Assembly: GCA_947034885.2 (NCBI GenBank)
Contig: OX344756.2
Location: 19,885,489-19,949,488 of the forward strand
Reading direction: 5' to 3'
From: Thuidium tamariscinum
Lineage: Eukaryota > Streptophyta > Bryopsida > Hypnales > Thuidiaceae
DNA: 64,000 nt
Shown here: positions 1-11,300 of the stretch, piece after piece
Position numbering within the stretch: the first letter of the stretch is position 1
Layout: each line of letters starts with the position of its first letter
Position numbers and translations under genes: made by a program
Notes under the pieces: generated by a model
What the model saw: the letters and a program-made list of their open reading frames with translations, nothing else
The model's database searches: none
Told to the model about the DNA's origin: nothing

Positions 1-1185
1 CCAATCATCAATTCCACCATCTCCGTTGTTTTGCTACCTCAAATCTCAAAGTAAACGACATAATTTTTTATTTGTAAATCTAATTGTTATCGAAATTGGA
101 TTTAGACTCTACAGACTCTTTAGACTTAAAATAAACTCTCTTGACTTAGCTAGAATGTCATATGCATCCTTAAAAGGTTGATTTTGTACAAACAAACATT
201 AGGACTTACTCACTCTCTTATCCTCACATCTCTCGAAACTACTAACTAATCACTTAAATTCATCACTAGGACTTAAAATTTGGGTAAACATTAGAATTTA
301 TGCTTTTCCAACCTCTAAGATGATTCTTCACTATTTCGGTAGGGATTGCTACCAAAACCTTCTTCAACATTCTTTTTATTTATTTATTCTATAAAAATAG
401 ACTAAAATTTGTAATAGATTTGTAAAAAATAACCCCAGAGTTCCAAGTGCCAACTTGAAGGCTCATACAAATCAAATTTTTTATAGCAATTTGAAGTTGA
501 TTAGATCAAGAACTAGAAGATGTAGAACGTTTTGTTGAATCTATTAAATTTCAAACCATTATTGTATAAATTTGAAGATATAGAGTAAACAAGGGAGTTT
601 CATGGGAAGTCTTCCTTCTCTATAAACCCCATTCTTTATTTATGTGTTACTTTTGTATGGGCTTTTGAAGCTATTGCAACATTCTATTTTATTATTTTCC
701 CTTTCTTTTCATTAATAGCCACATCCACTTGTTTCTCAATTGAGATAATACATTGTACATTCACTATTGATTTCAATCATTTGATATTAACATGCACAAA
801 AAAATTGTTGGCAAATCTTTAATATTTTCATTTCTACAACAAAAAGACTAGCATCATGGTATTAAAGGAGTATATGTAACAAAATTTGTATATTTATTTT
901 TAAAAAGACACAAATATTTGTCTACTATAATGTACAAAAAAATAATTGTTTTTATAATCAAAAGTTGAAATTTGAATAAATATTTGAATAAATCATGAAA
1001 ATAAAAATAATCAATATATTCTAGTTTAGAAAACAATGGTACAAATCAAGTTTCTATATCATTCTACCTTTAGAAAATTAAAAGATCATGACTTAAGGCT
1101 CAAACCCTCAATTCTAATAAAATCCCAAAAAAATTCAATTGGAATAGAATATAAACTTGGTAAACATCACTTCTCAAATTGGTTT
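1..1185. other. AT-rich gene-free stretch
   Basis: I see no gene here. Open frames are at most about 67 codons, of low complexity, and have no recognisable domain or splice pattern. No inverted-repeat element could be delimited. Confidence 0.6.
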
Positions 1186-2113
1186 TTAACCCTTAAAAGA
1201 CTAACATGCCTTTTTTGGCAACACAACTATTTCGCGTAGGTACATGTGACTAGAGATTTCCACATTTTGGGACCAGATTTTAATAGAAGGTGTGGATGAG
1301 GAATATCTTTAAAGCCCAACAATTTCCGTGACTTTTGATTGCATGGTTAAAAAGTTATTACATTATATGTTGTTTATTTCTCAACTTGGGCAGTTTGGGC
1401 AGATAAAAAAAATCACTTTTTTAGAAAAAAAAAATCGAAATTGGTTTTATAGATTTATATATATGTGGAAAGATTTAAATCATTTCATTTGGACTAATGA
1501 GTCAAAAGCTTTGAAGAGTTTTAGTTTGCTGGTAGTATAGATTCCCTACTCTAAAATAAACTTTGAAGTCCTTTATTTTACTCAATTTTCAATATTTTGG
1601 AAAAAAAATAAAAAAATTGGGTGTAGGTTGTTTATTACAACATTTGAACCATTGGAATTGGAAAATTTCAATTTCACAAATAAATTCTTAACAATTTAGT
1701 ATTTTGAATCATTCTCTACTTCTTTTACTTACTATTTTTTTTCTATATGTTGTCCAATTCCAAATGATTTGAAATTTTTTGAGCATGTAGCCAACTTGCC
1801 TTGGAGAATGAATCCAAAGATGCACTACCATTTTGGACTCTTTTTCATGCAAATGTGAGCTTGTAAAGTGCAGCTGCCCGGATTTTTGCAGTGATAAAAA
1901 AAGATTTTTGTAACTTCAAACACTAATATCTTGTAATCCACATGGTAAAAATTTCTGAAATTTTTTCTTTGTCTTTTCAAACCTGAATACTACAAGATCC
2001 TATGGTTATATGTGTCCCAAAACAATATTTTCTGAATATTTGGTACTTGTGTTAGAAATGGCAGTTTTGGAGGGGTTTTGGTGAAAACATAATCAAAGAA
2101 CTTTAGGGGTTAA
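1186..2113 (+). mobile_element. TTAA-flanked non-autonomous element, copy C1
   Basis: A 928-bp element begins TTAA|CCCTTAAA and ends CTTTAGGGG|TTAA, so its terminal inverted repeats (TIRs) lie inside a TTAA on each side. It has no coding capacity. A diverged full-length copy in the same orientation lies at 53732-54658; shared landmarks include the GTGACTAGAGATTTCC-type stretch near the left end and the ATATCTTGTAATCC stretch near the right end. TTAA is the target of piggyBac and of Sola3 transposons. Membership in either is an inference, since no transposase is visible. Confidence 0.75.
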
Positions 2114-2471
2114 TACAAAAGGTATCTTTTTCATAGTTCAAATTTATATCAAAGGTATGGTGTTAGAAGTTGCATAAATACACTAATTGGTGATCATTCA
2201 CCAGTGTAAACATCTCTTTTAAGTTGCCAATAATACCATGGTGAGTTGGTGACATAATTTCTAATACCATCCATTGAAAATACATTCAACTAGGATATTT
2301 CACTATACCTTGTAATCCATATATATCTCTGTTGAAACTTTTTATTATGAGGGTCATTGATTTAGCTATTGTTTTAATTAGATATATCCCTATTTTTTTC
2401 CCTAATTTTACTTTTTCCCCATTTCTTACACCCAATAATAGTTAAAATTGAAATTTGGGTCCAAAGAAATT

Positions 2472-2870
2472 TTAACCCTTCAAGGTCCAAAGACCATTTT
2501 TTAGCAACATAGCAATTTTGGGCAGCTCACTATAAATGGAGTTTTGTTTTTTTTTCCTTGAAATTTTCAAATAATATGTACTCAAAGAATAGCTTTAAGG
2601 CCCAACAATTTTCATAACTTTTGATTACATAGTTAAAAAGTTATTGCATGATATGTCATTTTCATCATTTTATAGGCAACGAAGACAAATCATAAAACTT
2701 CTTTAAAAATCACTTTCTGAAGAATTCAGAATTTGAAATTGATTCTCTAAATTGATATATATATAGAGAGAAAGAGAATCAATTTCAATTAATGATATGA
2801 AAGTTAGGAAGAGTTTTAATTTGTAGGTAGGTATGGTTTTCATAGACTTTCGACTTATTTCTAGCTACAG
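2472..2870 (+). mobile_element. partial TTAA-family element (C-prime subfamily)
   Basis: The left end TTAA|CCCTTCAAGG is followed by sequence matching 49.31-49.67 kb and, inverted, the 45.2-45.3 kb end (GGGCAGCTCACTA.AAATGGAG region). I could not place the right end; homology fades near 2870. No coding sequence. Confidence 0.5.
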
Positions 2871-3480
2871 ACTTTTATATTAAGGTAGAACCACCCATAT
2901 CCAATCATTTCAACAATTCTGGAACAAACCATGAAGAGTATGAGATTATGTAAGTTTTTCCATATAAAAATATAGGAAATTATATGGAAATTGCAGGTTT
3001 TTAATAATTTATTCCCAAAACTAAAATTATTATGATTTTTGGAAGTGAAAAAGTACTTTGAACCCATAATCAATGTCTAGGCTCTTCTAATTCCAATCAT
3101 TCTAGAGACTACTTTTCCAATAAGTATTTTTTACATACTTTATAACACTTTGGGATATGTGTCATGACCTTATTAGTTCCTACCTTGAAAATGAGGAGAA
3201 AGTATATTTTACTCTTTAATTGGAAATCTCTTTTAGCTTTGGTTGAAAATAGCCACATCTTATAAGTTGGATATGGGTCCCTAGTCAAGAATAAGTGCTT
3301 CTACTTTAATTATTGTAGTTGCAATAGGAGATTCAAGAAAGTAGGTATGTAGTCCAAGAGTTTTTGTTAAGAGTGGAGTTAAGTCTGTCGGTTGCTGAGT
3401 TAGGTGCAACAGGAAAATTGCTCAGTTGATCGTTGTCAGTTTCGTCAACTCATAGACATCTCAAGTTTAATTTGTAAGAC
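2871..3480. other. gene-free stretch
   Basis: AT-rich to moderate DNA. I see no domain, splice pattern or bounded repeat. Confidence 0.4.
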
Positions 3481-3584
3481 GTTAAACACCCTATATCAAG
3501 CTAATGTTAGGGCTAGGTGGTAGTGTGTATGGTAGGCATCTCAGGTTGGTCCTTGTCCTGTATTCAATCAAGATCTGCTTAAGG

Positions 3585-3875
3585 TTAGACGCTATCTGGC
3601 AAGAAGAGGTGACATTTCAAAGGAACTTCAAAGAGCATGGTTCTATGTGTGCACCAAAGATGGCATTCTCCCATTTTCATCTCCCGTTTTGTACCAACTT
3701 TCATATGCTCTTGTTGGAAATCATGAATCATGTTATGAATCTCCACCCTCATTTCCAATTATTTTCCACTCTTGTCTGTATGTAGATGTTGGTGAGAAGC
3801 TTTTCAATCCAGCACGTTTGTTAATGAGCTAGCTAAGTTGATTCTTTGCATTTTCTTGGGGTCTTTGAAATCAGC
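3585..3875 (+). pseudogene. possible remnant of serine acetyltransferase N-terminal domain
   Basis: In broken frames this stretch carries an AIWQEE motif, then ILPFSSPVLY, then KLFNPARLL. These resemble the order found in the plant serine acetyltransferase N-terminal domain (D-x-IW-x-x-IR-x-EA, EPxLSSFLY, then a KL-x-NPTLLA-type motif). The resemblance is short and needs frame changes. It lies about 50 bp from a better-supported C-terminal remnant on the opposite strand, so both may come from one gene copy that was inverted internally. It could also be chance similarity. Confidence 0.28.
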
Positions 3876-3925
3876 ATTGAACTAGTATATTCCAAAGTTT
3901 TAATCTAGGGTTTTATTTTCTCACA

Positions 3926-4335
3926 TTATTTGTTACCAAGACTTTTTTCACTCCTTGTTTCAAGAGAAGAATGTAACCCATTGTGCCTTTCTACAAACAA
4001 ATTACATTGTGCAATGTTAACCACCATCAAATCATTGGCCCTAGATCCAATTTTTGCCCCATCTTCAACATGAATGTTGTCATGCAAGATTGCTCCAACC
4101 TTGATCAACACTTGTTTCCAATATTGGAATGCTGATCACCATTGACAGCACCTGTCTTCCCAAGAGTCATACCATGCAATGTCAATACATTCTTATTGAT
4201 GACAATCATTTCTCCTACCAACTTGTTGCGTGATCCAGAAACAGTCTTAAGCCAAAGAGTCAATTTAGGTAGCTATGTCAATGTCCACATAGAACACTTC
4301 AAAGACCTATCTTTGCATTAAAAATGCAAGAGATT
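3926..4335 (-). pseudogene. serine acetyltransferase C-terminal (hexapeptide) remnant
   Basis: Read on the minus strand, the stretch yields in order VFYVDIDIAT, LVGEMIVINKNVLTLHG, MTLGKTGAVNGDQHSNIG and, after a frame change, VLIKVGAILHDNIHVEDGAK then IGS. These follow plant serine acetyltransferase: VFAVDIHPAA, VVIGETAVIGDNVSILHN, VTLGGTGK..GDRHPKIG, VLIGAGT.ILGNI.IG.GAKIG. That enzyme makes O-acetylserine for cysteine synthesis through a left-handed beta-helix. Here an in-frame stop lies after the VDIDIAT part, another follows HSNIGNKC, and the final frame ends in unrelated residues. The HPKIGDG-type catalytic region is degraded, so no enzyme can be made. No introns are visible within the matched part, so a processed copy or a captured exon is possible. 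Confidence 0.65.
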
Positions 4336-4423
4336 TGTAGTTGTCCTTCTAGAGCCAGTGGGAGACTTTGTAAGCTTAGCAGGTAAAGAAGTCCTAGTAA
4401 TAGAGAAGGAAATGACAATAAGG

Positions 4424-4680
4424 GGTGATTACAAGAAACACTTTACATTTTGGGCTCAAAAGTGCAATTTTTGGTCATAAGACTAGCAATAGTACGCAAT
4501 ATTGGCAATACTCTGCATTAGCACTGCACCTACAAATCTTAACTGTTAATTTTAGGTGCTTGCAGATTTGAACCGTCAATCAATACTATGCAATCCTATA
4601 GACTCCTACAAAGTACTATAGAGGCCACTAGTAGCAGAAAATAGAAGAAAAGGGGGTTGTGAACCTTTTCATTTTTAGTA
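4424..4680. mobile_element. truncated GGGTCATTGC-family element (D5)
   Basis: The left end reads GGGGTGATTACAAGAAACAC, a close match to the ends of the elements at 24534, 26090 and 39650. Interior similarity to the 26 kb copy includes clustered AGTACTATNG-type words. No matching right end was found. Confidence 0.45.
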
Positions 4681-5395
4681 ATTAAAAAAAATTAAATTTT
4701 GTTTTAAAATAAAATCAATTTTTTTATATAAGATTGTCCTCACATTGTAATTAAAAAGTCCTCTAGGAAATTTCCCCCCTCTTCATAGCCTTTGTGCAAA
4801 GGAATATCACTTTGACTTGATGTGCACAAGAAACATGTTTCTATTTTTATAAAAACTCATCATCAATCTTTGTAATATTAGTAGACCTCCAACTTGTCCA
4901 ATTTGTGGTTTCAAATTCAGATTTTTGGGTCAAAAATAGGACTAAAATCTCCTTGAATGGCAGACATCCAAATGAAATAAAGTAGATTGGAGTGATGTAT
5001 TGCCCAATATTGTGAATCAGGGGTCTTTTGGAGTGTTTTAAACACAACCAATGTTTTTTCTATTGTTATCTAGTCTATTCACTATCTTCACAATATTGAA
5101 GAATATTTGGAGGGATGTAATTCGATTTGTCCTAATCTATTGATAGTTTTGGCAAAAAATGCCAATGAAAAAAAAATACGAAATTCTTTACAATAGACGG
5201 TTTTAGGTCTTCATTATGAAGGCACTTCACAATAAAGTTCCGTCAAGTTTTGACTTTGGAAATTTATGAAAATACAAAAATCTCCACATCCTACAAAAAT
5301 TTATAATTTATATCTTTCATCTGTATAATTATAAGTAATAAATATACTTTGATTGTAATATAATTGTCATTTTGACTTTGTCTATGCACATTAGT
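4681..5395. other. gene-free stretch
   Basis: AT-rich DNA with no recognisable gene, domain or bounded repeat. Confidence 0.4.
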
Positions 5396-5505
5396 ATTTT
5401 TTTTCATTTCTTGTGAAGTGCCAAAGTGGCGATACTTCATTTTATTATGGTAATCTAAATTTCAATATTCATCCATATATTGGATAGAAAATATTATATT
5501 AGCAC

Positions 5506-5548
<43 letters not shown>

Positions 5549-5670
5549 TCCTATTTTCATCCATTATTTGGCGATTTCATCAATAGTTTAAAAAATTCGA
5601 AATTTATTGGTGACTTCATCTAAAATTTTATTGTTTATTTTCTATAGGTGTGGTGCCAAGAAAAAAAATT
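5396..5670 (+). repeat. dispersed repeat, copy 1 (mate at 58.56-58.80 kb)
   Basis: The stretch from TTTTCATTTCTTGTGAAGTG to the TTTTCTATAGG end is repeated in the same orientation at 58563-58800 with moderate divergence. In this copy a long TA tract replaces the short ACACATCTA segment of the other. Identity unknown; no coding sequence. Confidence 0.6.
5505..5547. repeat. (TA)n microsatellite
   Basis: About 20 uninterrupted TA units lie inside the dispersed repeat. The mate copy at 58.68 kb lacks the expansion, so it arose after duplication. Likely polymorphic in length. Confidence 0.95.
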
Positions 5671-5730
5671 TGGTACAATTTTGCTCCAAATTGCTAGAAA
5701 AAAAGTGTTGATGCACATCAGCGCATGAAC

Positions 5731-6869
5731 TTAACCTCTAACTGCTTAAGTGACCATATATGGTCATGCAAAAAATTTCAGTTCAAATTTGAATGGGCAG
5801 TTAAATTTCTTTGACCGTTTTGAAATTTTTTTTGGGCAGTTTTCAGTGTTAACTATTAGAAACTTTCATTTTTCACAAAAAGAAAGTAAATATTTGATTA
5901 TTTAGGGGTCTTCAAAGGCATGTAAGTAACATTAGTAGAGAGTAAAACTTGCTAATTTTATTTCATTTTCCGCTTTAGTGTACAACTTGCCAATTTCACT
6001 TGATTTGAGATCTAAGAAATTGTACTTATCCAAATGATTTGAAAATGGTCCCAATAGAAAGAATATAGTATTTTCATCACTTTCGCCATTGAAAATTTGA
6101 ACGTGCAAGTGTTGATTTAAAGATTTTTGCAATTTTTAGTTATAGAAAAAATTTGTATTACAATAATTGCAAGGTGGATTGTGTAATGAATTTGATAGCT
6201 TTTCAAGTGAAATTAAGTTTTTTGAAAGTACACTTTAGTATGCTAATACTATTTGTATTTATTCATGTTACCATTAATTCCAAAAAAACTTTAATATACA
6301 AATTTCTAAACCATTGTGGAGAGAGGAAACATACTAAAAATAGAAAACATAAGGGAGGAAGTCCATAAACCGACCATCTAAGGGCTGGAACAGAATTTTG
6401 GGCAGGTCAAACATCTTGAAGTATTTTCCGGTGAATTTTTCTTGAAAGACAGCTTGAATAGGCATCTAACCCAAGTCGTTTCATATTTATTGGAGCTCTT
6501 GTAGAATTAGTTATGAATTTCTGAAGTCAAAGTGGCATAGGGCTCCTAAATCGCCCACCCCCTCAAATGTTCACTGTTTGTACATTATTGTAAAGATCAA
6601 AAAGCATCCTCTACCAGAAATATACATTTTAGAAGGTGAGCGGTTTTGGAGCCTCCTCCCTTACATTTCTCTTGTTATAATCTCACAACTCTTTTGTGAT
6701 TTTGCACTCAAAATTGATATGTAGAATAATATGCAAACTCTTAAAACATCTATACGGTTAGATTTTGAAAAAAGAAAAATTTGCTTCATTAAAGTTTACT
6801 AGAAATCAATGCTCTTTTTTCTTAAGAAAACACACTTGCCAAAGCTTACACACTTAAGGTAGGGGTTAA
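5731..6869 (+). mobile_element. TTAA-flanked element left of the kinase gene (C7)
   Basis: It starts TTAA|CCTCTAACTGCTTAAG and ends CTTAAGGTAGGGG|TTAA. Most of it matches, in inverted orientation, the element at 13738-14438: for example GGGGTCTTCAAAGGCATG here against its reverse complement near 14245. This copy carries about 300 bp (roughly 6360-6665) absent from the right-hand copy. Apparent short frames are not conserved between the copies. Confidence 0.7.
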
Positions 6870-7473
6870 GTGAACAATTTGAGATCTTTCAACGTAATGC
6901 TTGGTCACTGCCATCCTTCCCATTTTCCCATCTCAAATCTTCGAAAACCTCAACGATGGACGATGGACTCACACGTGTCGACATGCAACATTTGATGGCC
7001 AAACTGCTGAAGAATGAATATGAGAAAGGCGGGCAGTGAGAATCTGCAAGAATCTCCAAGAAATCTCTCCCGTTTTCGAATACACTTGAATCCTCACTCT
7101 CACAGCAGGCCTCGATCAACAGAACCCACCGAAACTTTCTCGACATTTTCTCCACAAGAAGCGACGAATTTGTTCGCTAATCAGAAGAATTCCAAAGCAG
7201 GTTTCAATTGAAGGTACCGGAAGAAATTCGGAGTTTGTTGATCACCTGCATTTGGTTTTTCAATTGGTTGTGTATTCTGTAGTTGACGATCTGCGCATTG
7301 CGATGTCGGTGCTGTATTAATCTTGGCTATTAGGACATTAATTAGGGTTTGGAAAGCAAGTGTGTTTCTTGATAGGAAAATTGGAAGGTTTAGGGGTTGC
7401 ATTGATATTCGGTTATATTTTGTATTTGTAGGTTGAAATTCTGTTGACGGACTAGGCAACTTGAGGTTGCGTC
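6870..7473 (+). promoter_or_regulatory. upstream region and probable 5' leader of the kinase gene
   Basis: Base composition becomes balanced from about 6890, which marks the start of gene territory. A small frame, ATG at 6956 to a stop at about 7039 (27 codons), is an upstream-ORF candidate only if transcription starts that far out. I could not identify a convincing TATA box. Minus-strand frames of 88-92 codons here resemble nothing I know. Confidence 0.35.
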
Positions 7474-10400
7474 ATGGAAGGAGCTCAGCAGCAAAGAAGG
7501 ATGGCTACAATAGCTCGCCATCTTTCGGATTCCACGTCGTTGCATGCTTTGGTGAGCATCTCTTTGCTACGATTTGTGAGTTTTGTTTGTAATTCACATT
7601 TTATGGCTTCAACATTGGTCAAGCTTTTGTTTAGAATATCAGCTGCATTTTTTATTCAGAGTCTCTTTACATGTATTGTGTTGTGTTATGTTATTGTAAA
7701 CAGTTACTGAAGTTGGTCACAGGATTATTCAATGTAGGCTTATAATCACTAGTAGGAGCTATCCTTGAAAACATCGCCACTTGAAGTCTTGCCAATTGTA
7801 ACAGTCGTTTCCAATGTGAGCTAGGGCTATTTAGAATGATTGTTTCTTAGAAGTCCTCTAGGGAGTGGATTTTCTAGTAATGAGTAAAATGTAATGTGAC
7901 TTTGGTTTGGTCTTTGAGGCTTATGAACATCTTCGCAAACCTGGAGATAAAGTACCTGTGGTAATTGGAGGGATGGTACTGGACATTCAAGCAACACCCA
8001 CTGGAGGACGACTCCTGCGAGGAAGCACCACGCCTGGCGAAGTAATCCTTTCATTCTCATGACTTTGTTGTAAGTTCCTTGTTGTCAACTCCGTGATGTG
8101 CTAATCAATTTAGGTCAATCCTGTTTTACGAACGAATCGGCACCACATGTCTAGGAGTACTTTGTAATATTAATGCCCTTGTCTTTGAATGGTGCAGGTG
8201 AGCTATGCTAGAGGAGGCGTAGCAAGGAATGTTGCGGAAAGTATGGCTCTTCTCGGAGCACATCCGTTTCTTATAAGTGTGGTTGGCGACGATGTTGCTG
8301 GTATGAGTTTCAACTTTGGTGAACTCTTTGGATTTCTAGGTAGCTTACTTAATTTGAATGTTGGAAATCTCCAAGTTTTCAAGCATTTTGCTATTGTTTT
8401 CCTGTTTGTCTTGCTTGATGTCCTCCACTTTTCTGAGTCACCTTTGAGGGTGTTAGCTCTCACATACACACCGTTAATAATTTTGGTCTTTGTTATCTGC
8501 AGGGGAAGATATGTTGAACCACTGGAAATCACTTGGGCTCTCAATAGAAGGTAATGAATTATGCAACCAATTCTACTTCTAAGTTTGATTTCTTCACAAG
8601 TTTGTTTTGAGATGACATGAAGATGCAAGTAGATTTGGCGTAAGGTTAGAGGATCCCAGAACCTTCGGGGACCTCGTCTAGAACTCGTTGAGATAACTCG
8701 ATATTGTACATGTTGTGAGACTTTTGGATATGAATACCCTGCTGAAATTAGTGTCGCAGGAATCCGCAGGTGTAAAGGAACCACAACTCCGGTGGTGTCA
8801 GCTGTTTTTGACAAGCAGGGCGAGCTAGCTGCAGCTGTTGCGGACACCTGTGCTATTGTAATCCCTTGCCATGATCCTTATTAGTTCTGGCAAGCTTTGG
8901 GGGACTCATGAGCTTTGTGATTTTTTGTTCAAAAATTACCACATGTAGTTGAATATGCCCTAGGATACTAGAAATGCAGATGTGTGCAGCTAACGTGTTG
9001 GGGTTGACATCATCTCCAAGATCCTCTTGAGAGACGCTACTTGTTTTAACGCATTTTTGGTGTTTTTGTCCACGAGGACAGGAAGAGCACTTAACAACTG
9101 AATGGATTCAAAAGTTTGAGGACGTCATAAAACGAGCACCAGTTGTTCTGCTTGATGCCAATCTGCTACCTCCTGCAATAGAAGCTGCCTGCAATTGTAA
9201 GTTTACTACATTTTATTGCTTCATTATTTGTAAAGCACTAGAGAGACCTTCCTCCCATAGAACAGTCACGTTGAATCCTGCCAACTGTAACGTCATGTAT
9301 CGCTGAAAACTGCGTTGATGGCACTGCCATTAGCAGGGTTGAACACGGTTTCGTTTTCTTCTAGTGAAATCCATGTTCCTCTTTGAAGATTTTTGGGACA
9401 AAGAAATTTTGTAAATCTTGTAAGATGTCTGTTTTTACATCATGCCTTGAATCTCTGTTTTAATTGCTGTAATCAGTGGCGAAGGAGGCGAATGTACCAA
9501 TCTTGTTCGAGCCTGTATCCGTATCAAAGAGCGTTAGAGCATCTAAGTTTCTAAATATGGTAAGTGATTTTTTCTTCTTCGACTGCATGGACTCACCAAA
9601 TTAATCATAACATTGTTAGTCTTTGTAAGAGGAACCTTAGAAACATGTAACAGTCGCTTTTTGAATTATTTATCATTACCATTCTACCTTGCCAGATTTG
9701 TCTGGGGAAGTAATTCCAATTTCAGAAATCATATATCAACTATGTTGTTAGGTGAAAATTAGGACTTTTTTAATTAATGTCCTTTTGGGATTCGTATATC
9801 TCTAATTATATACCTCCGATGTTTGGGTTGATTAGAAATTTGAGTTCGTAGGGTTTCAAGTAGTCTAGGTAGTACTTATTGAATTATCAATTACACTTCT
9901 TTCGAAGAGATCACAGAAAATCACAAAATGAAAAGGAGGGCTGGACTTAAAGATTTTTTATTATGTTTACATGAATTCTGATTGTTTAAAATACTGTACT
10001 TGAGTTGTTTGTTGCAGATAACGTATACCTCGCCTAATGAGGCAGAGCTAGTTGCTATGGCTGAATCTTTGTACCCAGATCGCAAACAAGAAGAAAAATT
10101 GATTGACGATGAGGTTCGTGCTGACAGAGAACTGTCAGAGCCAGCTGCTTCACTTTGGCGGATGCGACGCTGCATTCGAACTTTGCTTGATACTGGCTTA
10201 GATTATATCATTCTCACCATGGGAAGCTATGGAGCAGTGTTGTGCTCATTATCGTCCACCAGCTCTCAAAATATTCGGTGAGGTTAAATGGCTTCTAAGC
10301 TCATTGTGCCCTGTCATGCTTTGCTTTTTTTTGACAATAGCTATGTAGTTGGTTTCTGCTAGAAGATTCTCTTTATGCTGTTGTGTAAGACCTCTTGCTA

Positions 10401-11300
10401 CAATATAATATTACTTTATACCCTGTTGTGATAAACGAAGAGATTAGACTTGTATTAAGAAGACGCGAAATATCTCAGGTTTTTTTTCACGCATTTGTTT
10501 CCCTTGTGCTCATCACATTTTGGCTTCTACTTATTAGAGTCTTTTCATCTATCTTCGGAACAGAAAGTTGCAGAAGAACTCTCCTCCTAGTAATATCAAA
10601 AATGATTCAGGAATTAGTTTCCTTCACTTTCCTGCGCTACCTGCTTCCATTTCCAACTTGAGCGGAGCCGGTGACTGCTTAGTAGCAGGAACAATGGTAG
10701 CTCTCGCTTCCAGTGAAGACATTTCTAGTGCGTTGGCTTATGGTGTTTCTGCATCCAAGTGGGCGGTTGAATCAGACTCCAATGTATCACCAAATTTGGA
10801 TCGTCATTTAGTTTCAGGCAAGTCCCTTCCTTATCTTATCCTGTTGTCTAGGTTTGTCCCGATTCTTAATTAATTCCTTCGAACTTACTTTAGTTCTACA
10901 GAAAAACTTATGCTTCTTGATATGATGAAATTTTTGGCATTAAATTTATGATAATATGAAATAACCAACCATGATAAGCTCGCAACAGTGTACTGTTAAA
11001 ACTTGCTTGCTTCAATTTCAAGTTGCTGGTTCTAAAACCAACAAGTCTAATCTCTTCGTTTATCACAACAGGGTATAAAGTAAACATGTTGAATAACTTT
11101 CTGGTTCTCTAGTTTATTACGTGGTTGTGCACTGTGCTTAGGAATCAAGGCACTCCTGGAAAAATATTAGTTGTTAATGCTCTTCTTGTGAGGCTTATAA
11201 ACTCTTAAGTCATAGTTCTGTTGCTGAATTTGTGATGTACATTGAATTTGCAGATGGTGCAAAGAAGGTAACTTCGATGGCTCAACAATTAGTGATCTGA
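7474..11300 (+). CDS. PUKI: pseudouridine kinase, PfkB family (10 exons)
   Basis: Exons: 7474-7551, 7919-8041, 8198-8300, 8503-8550, 8760-8857, 9082-9196, 9477-9559, 10018-10277, 10564-10817, 11254-11300. They join in frame to 402 residues. PfkB (ribokinase-fold) hallmarks are VVIGGMVLDI (40-49), GGVARN (73-78), TTTPVVSAVFD, DANLLPPAIEAA, FEPVSVSKS, SPNEAEL and LSGAGDCLVAG with catalytic-type Asp340. This order and wording match plant pseudouridine kinase, which phosphorylates pseudouridine before a glycosidase releases uracil and ribose-5-phosphate, reported in Arabidopsis peroxisomes. Residues 9-17, RMATIARHL, resemble a PTS2 peroxisomal signal; the C-terminus LVI is not a PTS1. The start is the first ATG of exon 1, and its 26 codons run into a GT donor. 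Introns are GT-AG except the last, which uses a GC donor (AG|GCAAGT). A 43-bp inverted repeat flanks exon 9. The family call is very secure; the substrate is inferred from family resemblance. Confidence 0.9.
7482..7524 (+). other. possible PTS2 peroxisomal targeting segment of the kinase
   Basis: Residues 9-17 read R-M-A-T-I-A-R-H-L. The PTS2 pattern is R-(L/I/V/Q)-x-x-(L/I/V)-(S/G/A/K)-x-(H/Q)-(L/A/F). Every constrained position fits except position 2, where Met stands in for Leu/Ile. It lies within the first 17 residues, where PTS2 signals work. Confidence 0.5.
10411..11083. repeat. perfect 43-bp inverted repeat around exon 9 of the kinase
   Basis: The arm at 10411-10453 in intron 8 is the exact reverse complement of 11041-11083 in intron 9, 43 of 43 bases. 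Similarity stops abruptly at both ends. The arms enclose exon 9 (10564-10817), which codes for the GAGD catalytic motif. Paired in pre-mRNA, they would loop out that exon. The arms look like neither end of any transposon in the window. Confidence 0.95.

Noticed and set aside
1186-2113. TA (mariner) or TTA/TAA (PIF) target duplication for the CCCCTAA family
   Set aside because: The outermost T and A of TTAA are kept in nearly all copies, and the filled/empty comparison at 43.2 kb gives four bases.
6889-7155. 88-codon minus-strand frame upstream of the kinase gene
   Set aside because: No family resemblance or splice context; open length is plausible by chance in balanced-composition DNA.
8203-8847. 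214-codon minus-strand frame
   Set aside because: It lies opposite exons 3-5 and introns of the kinase gene, whose plus-strand reading is conserved and correctly spliced; the minus frame has no family features.
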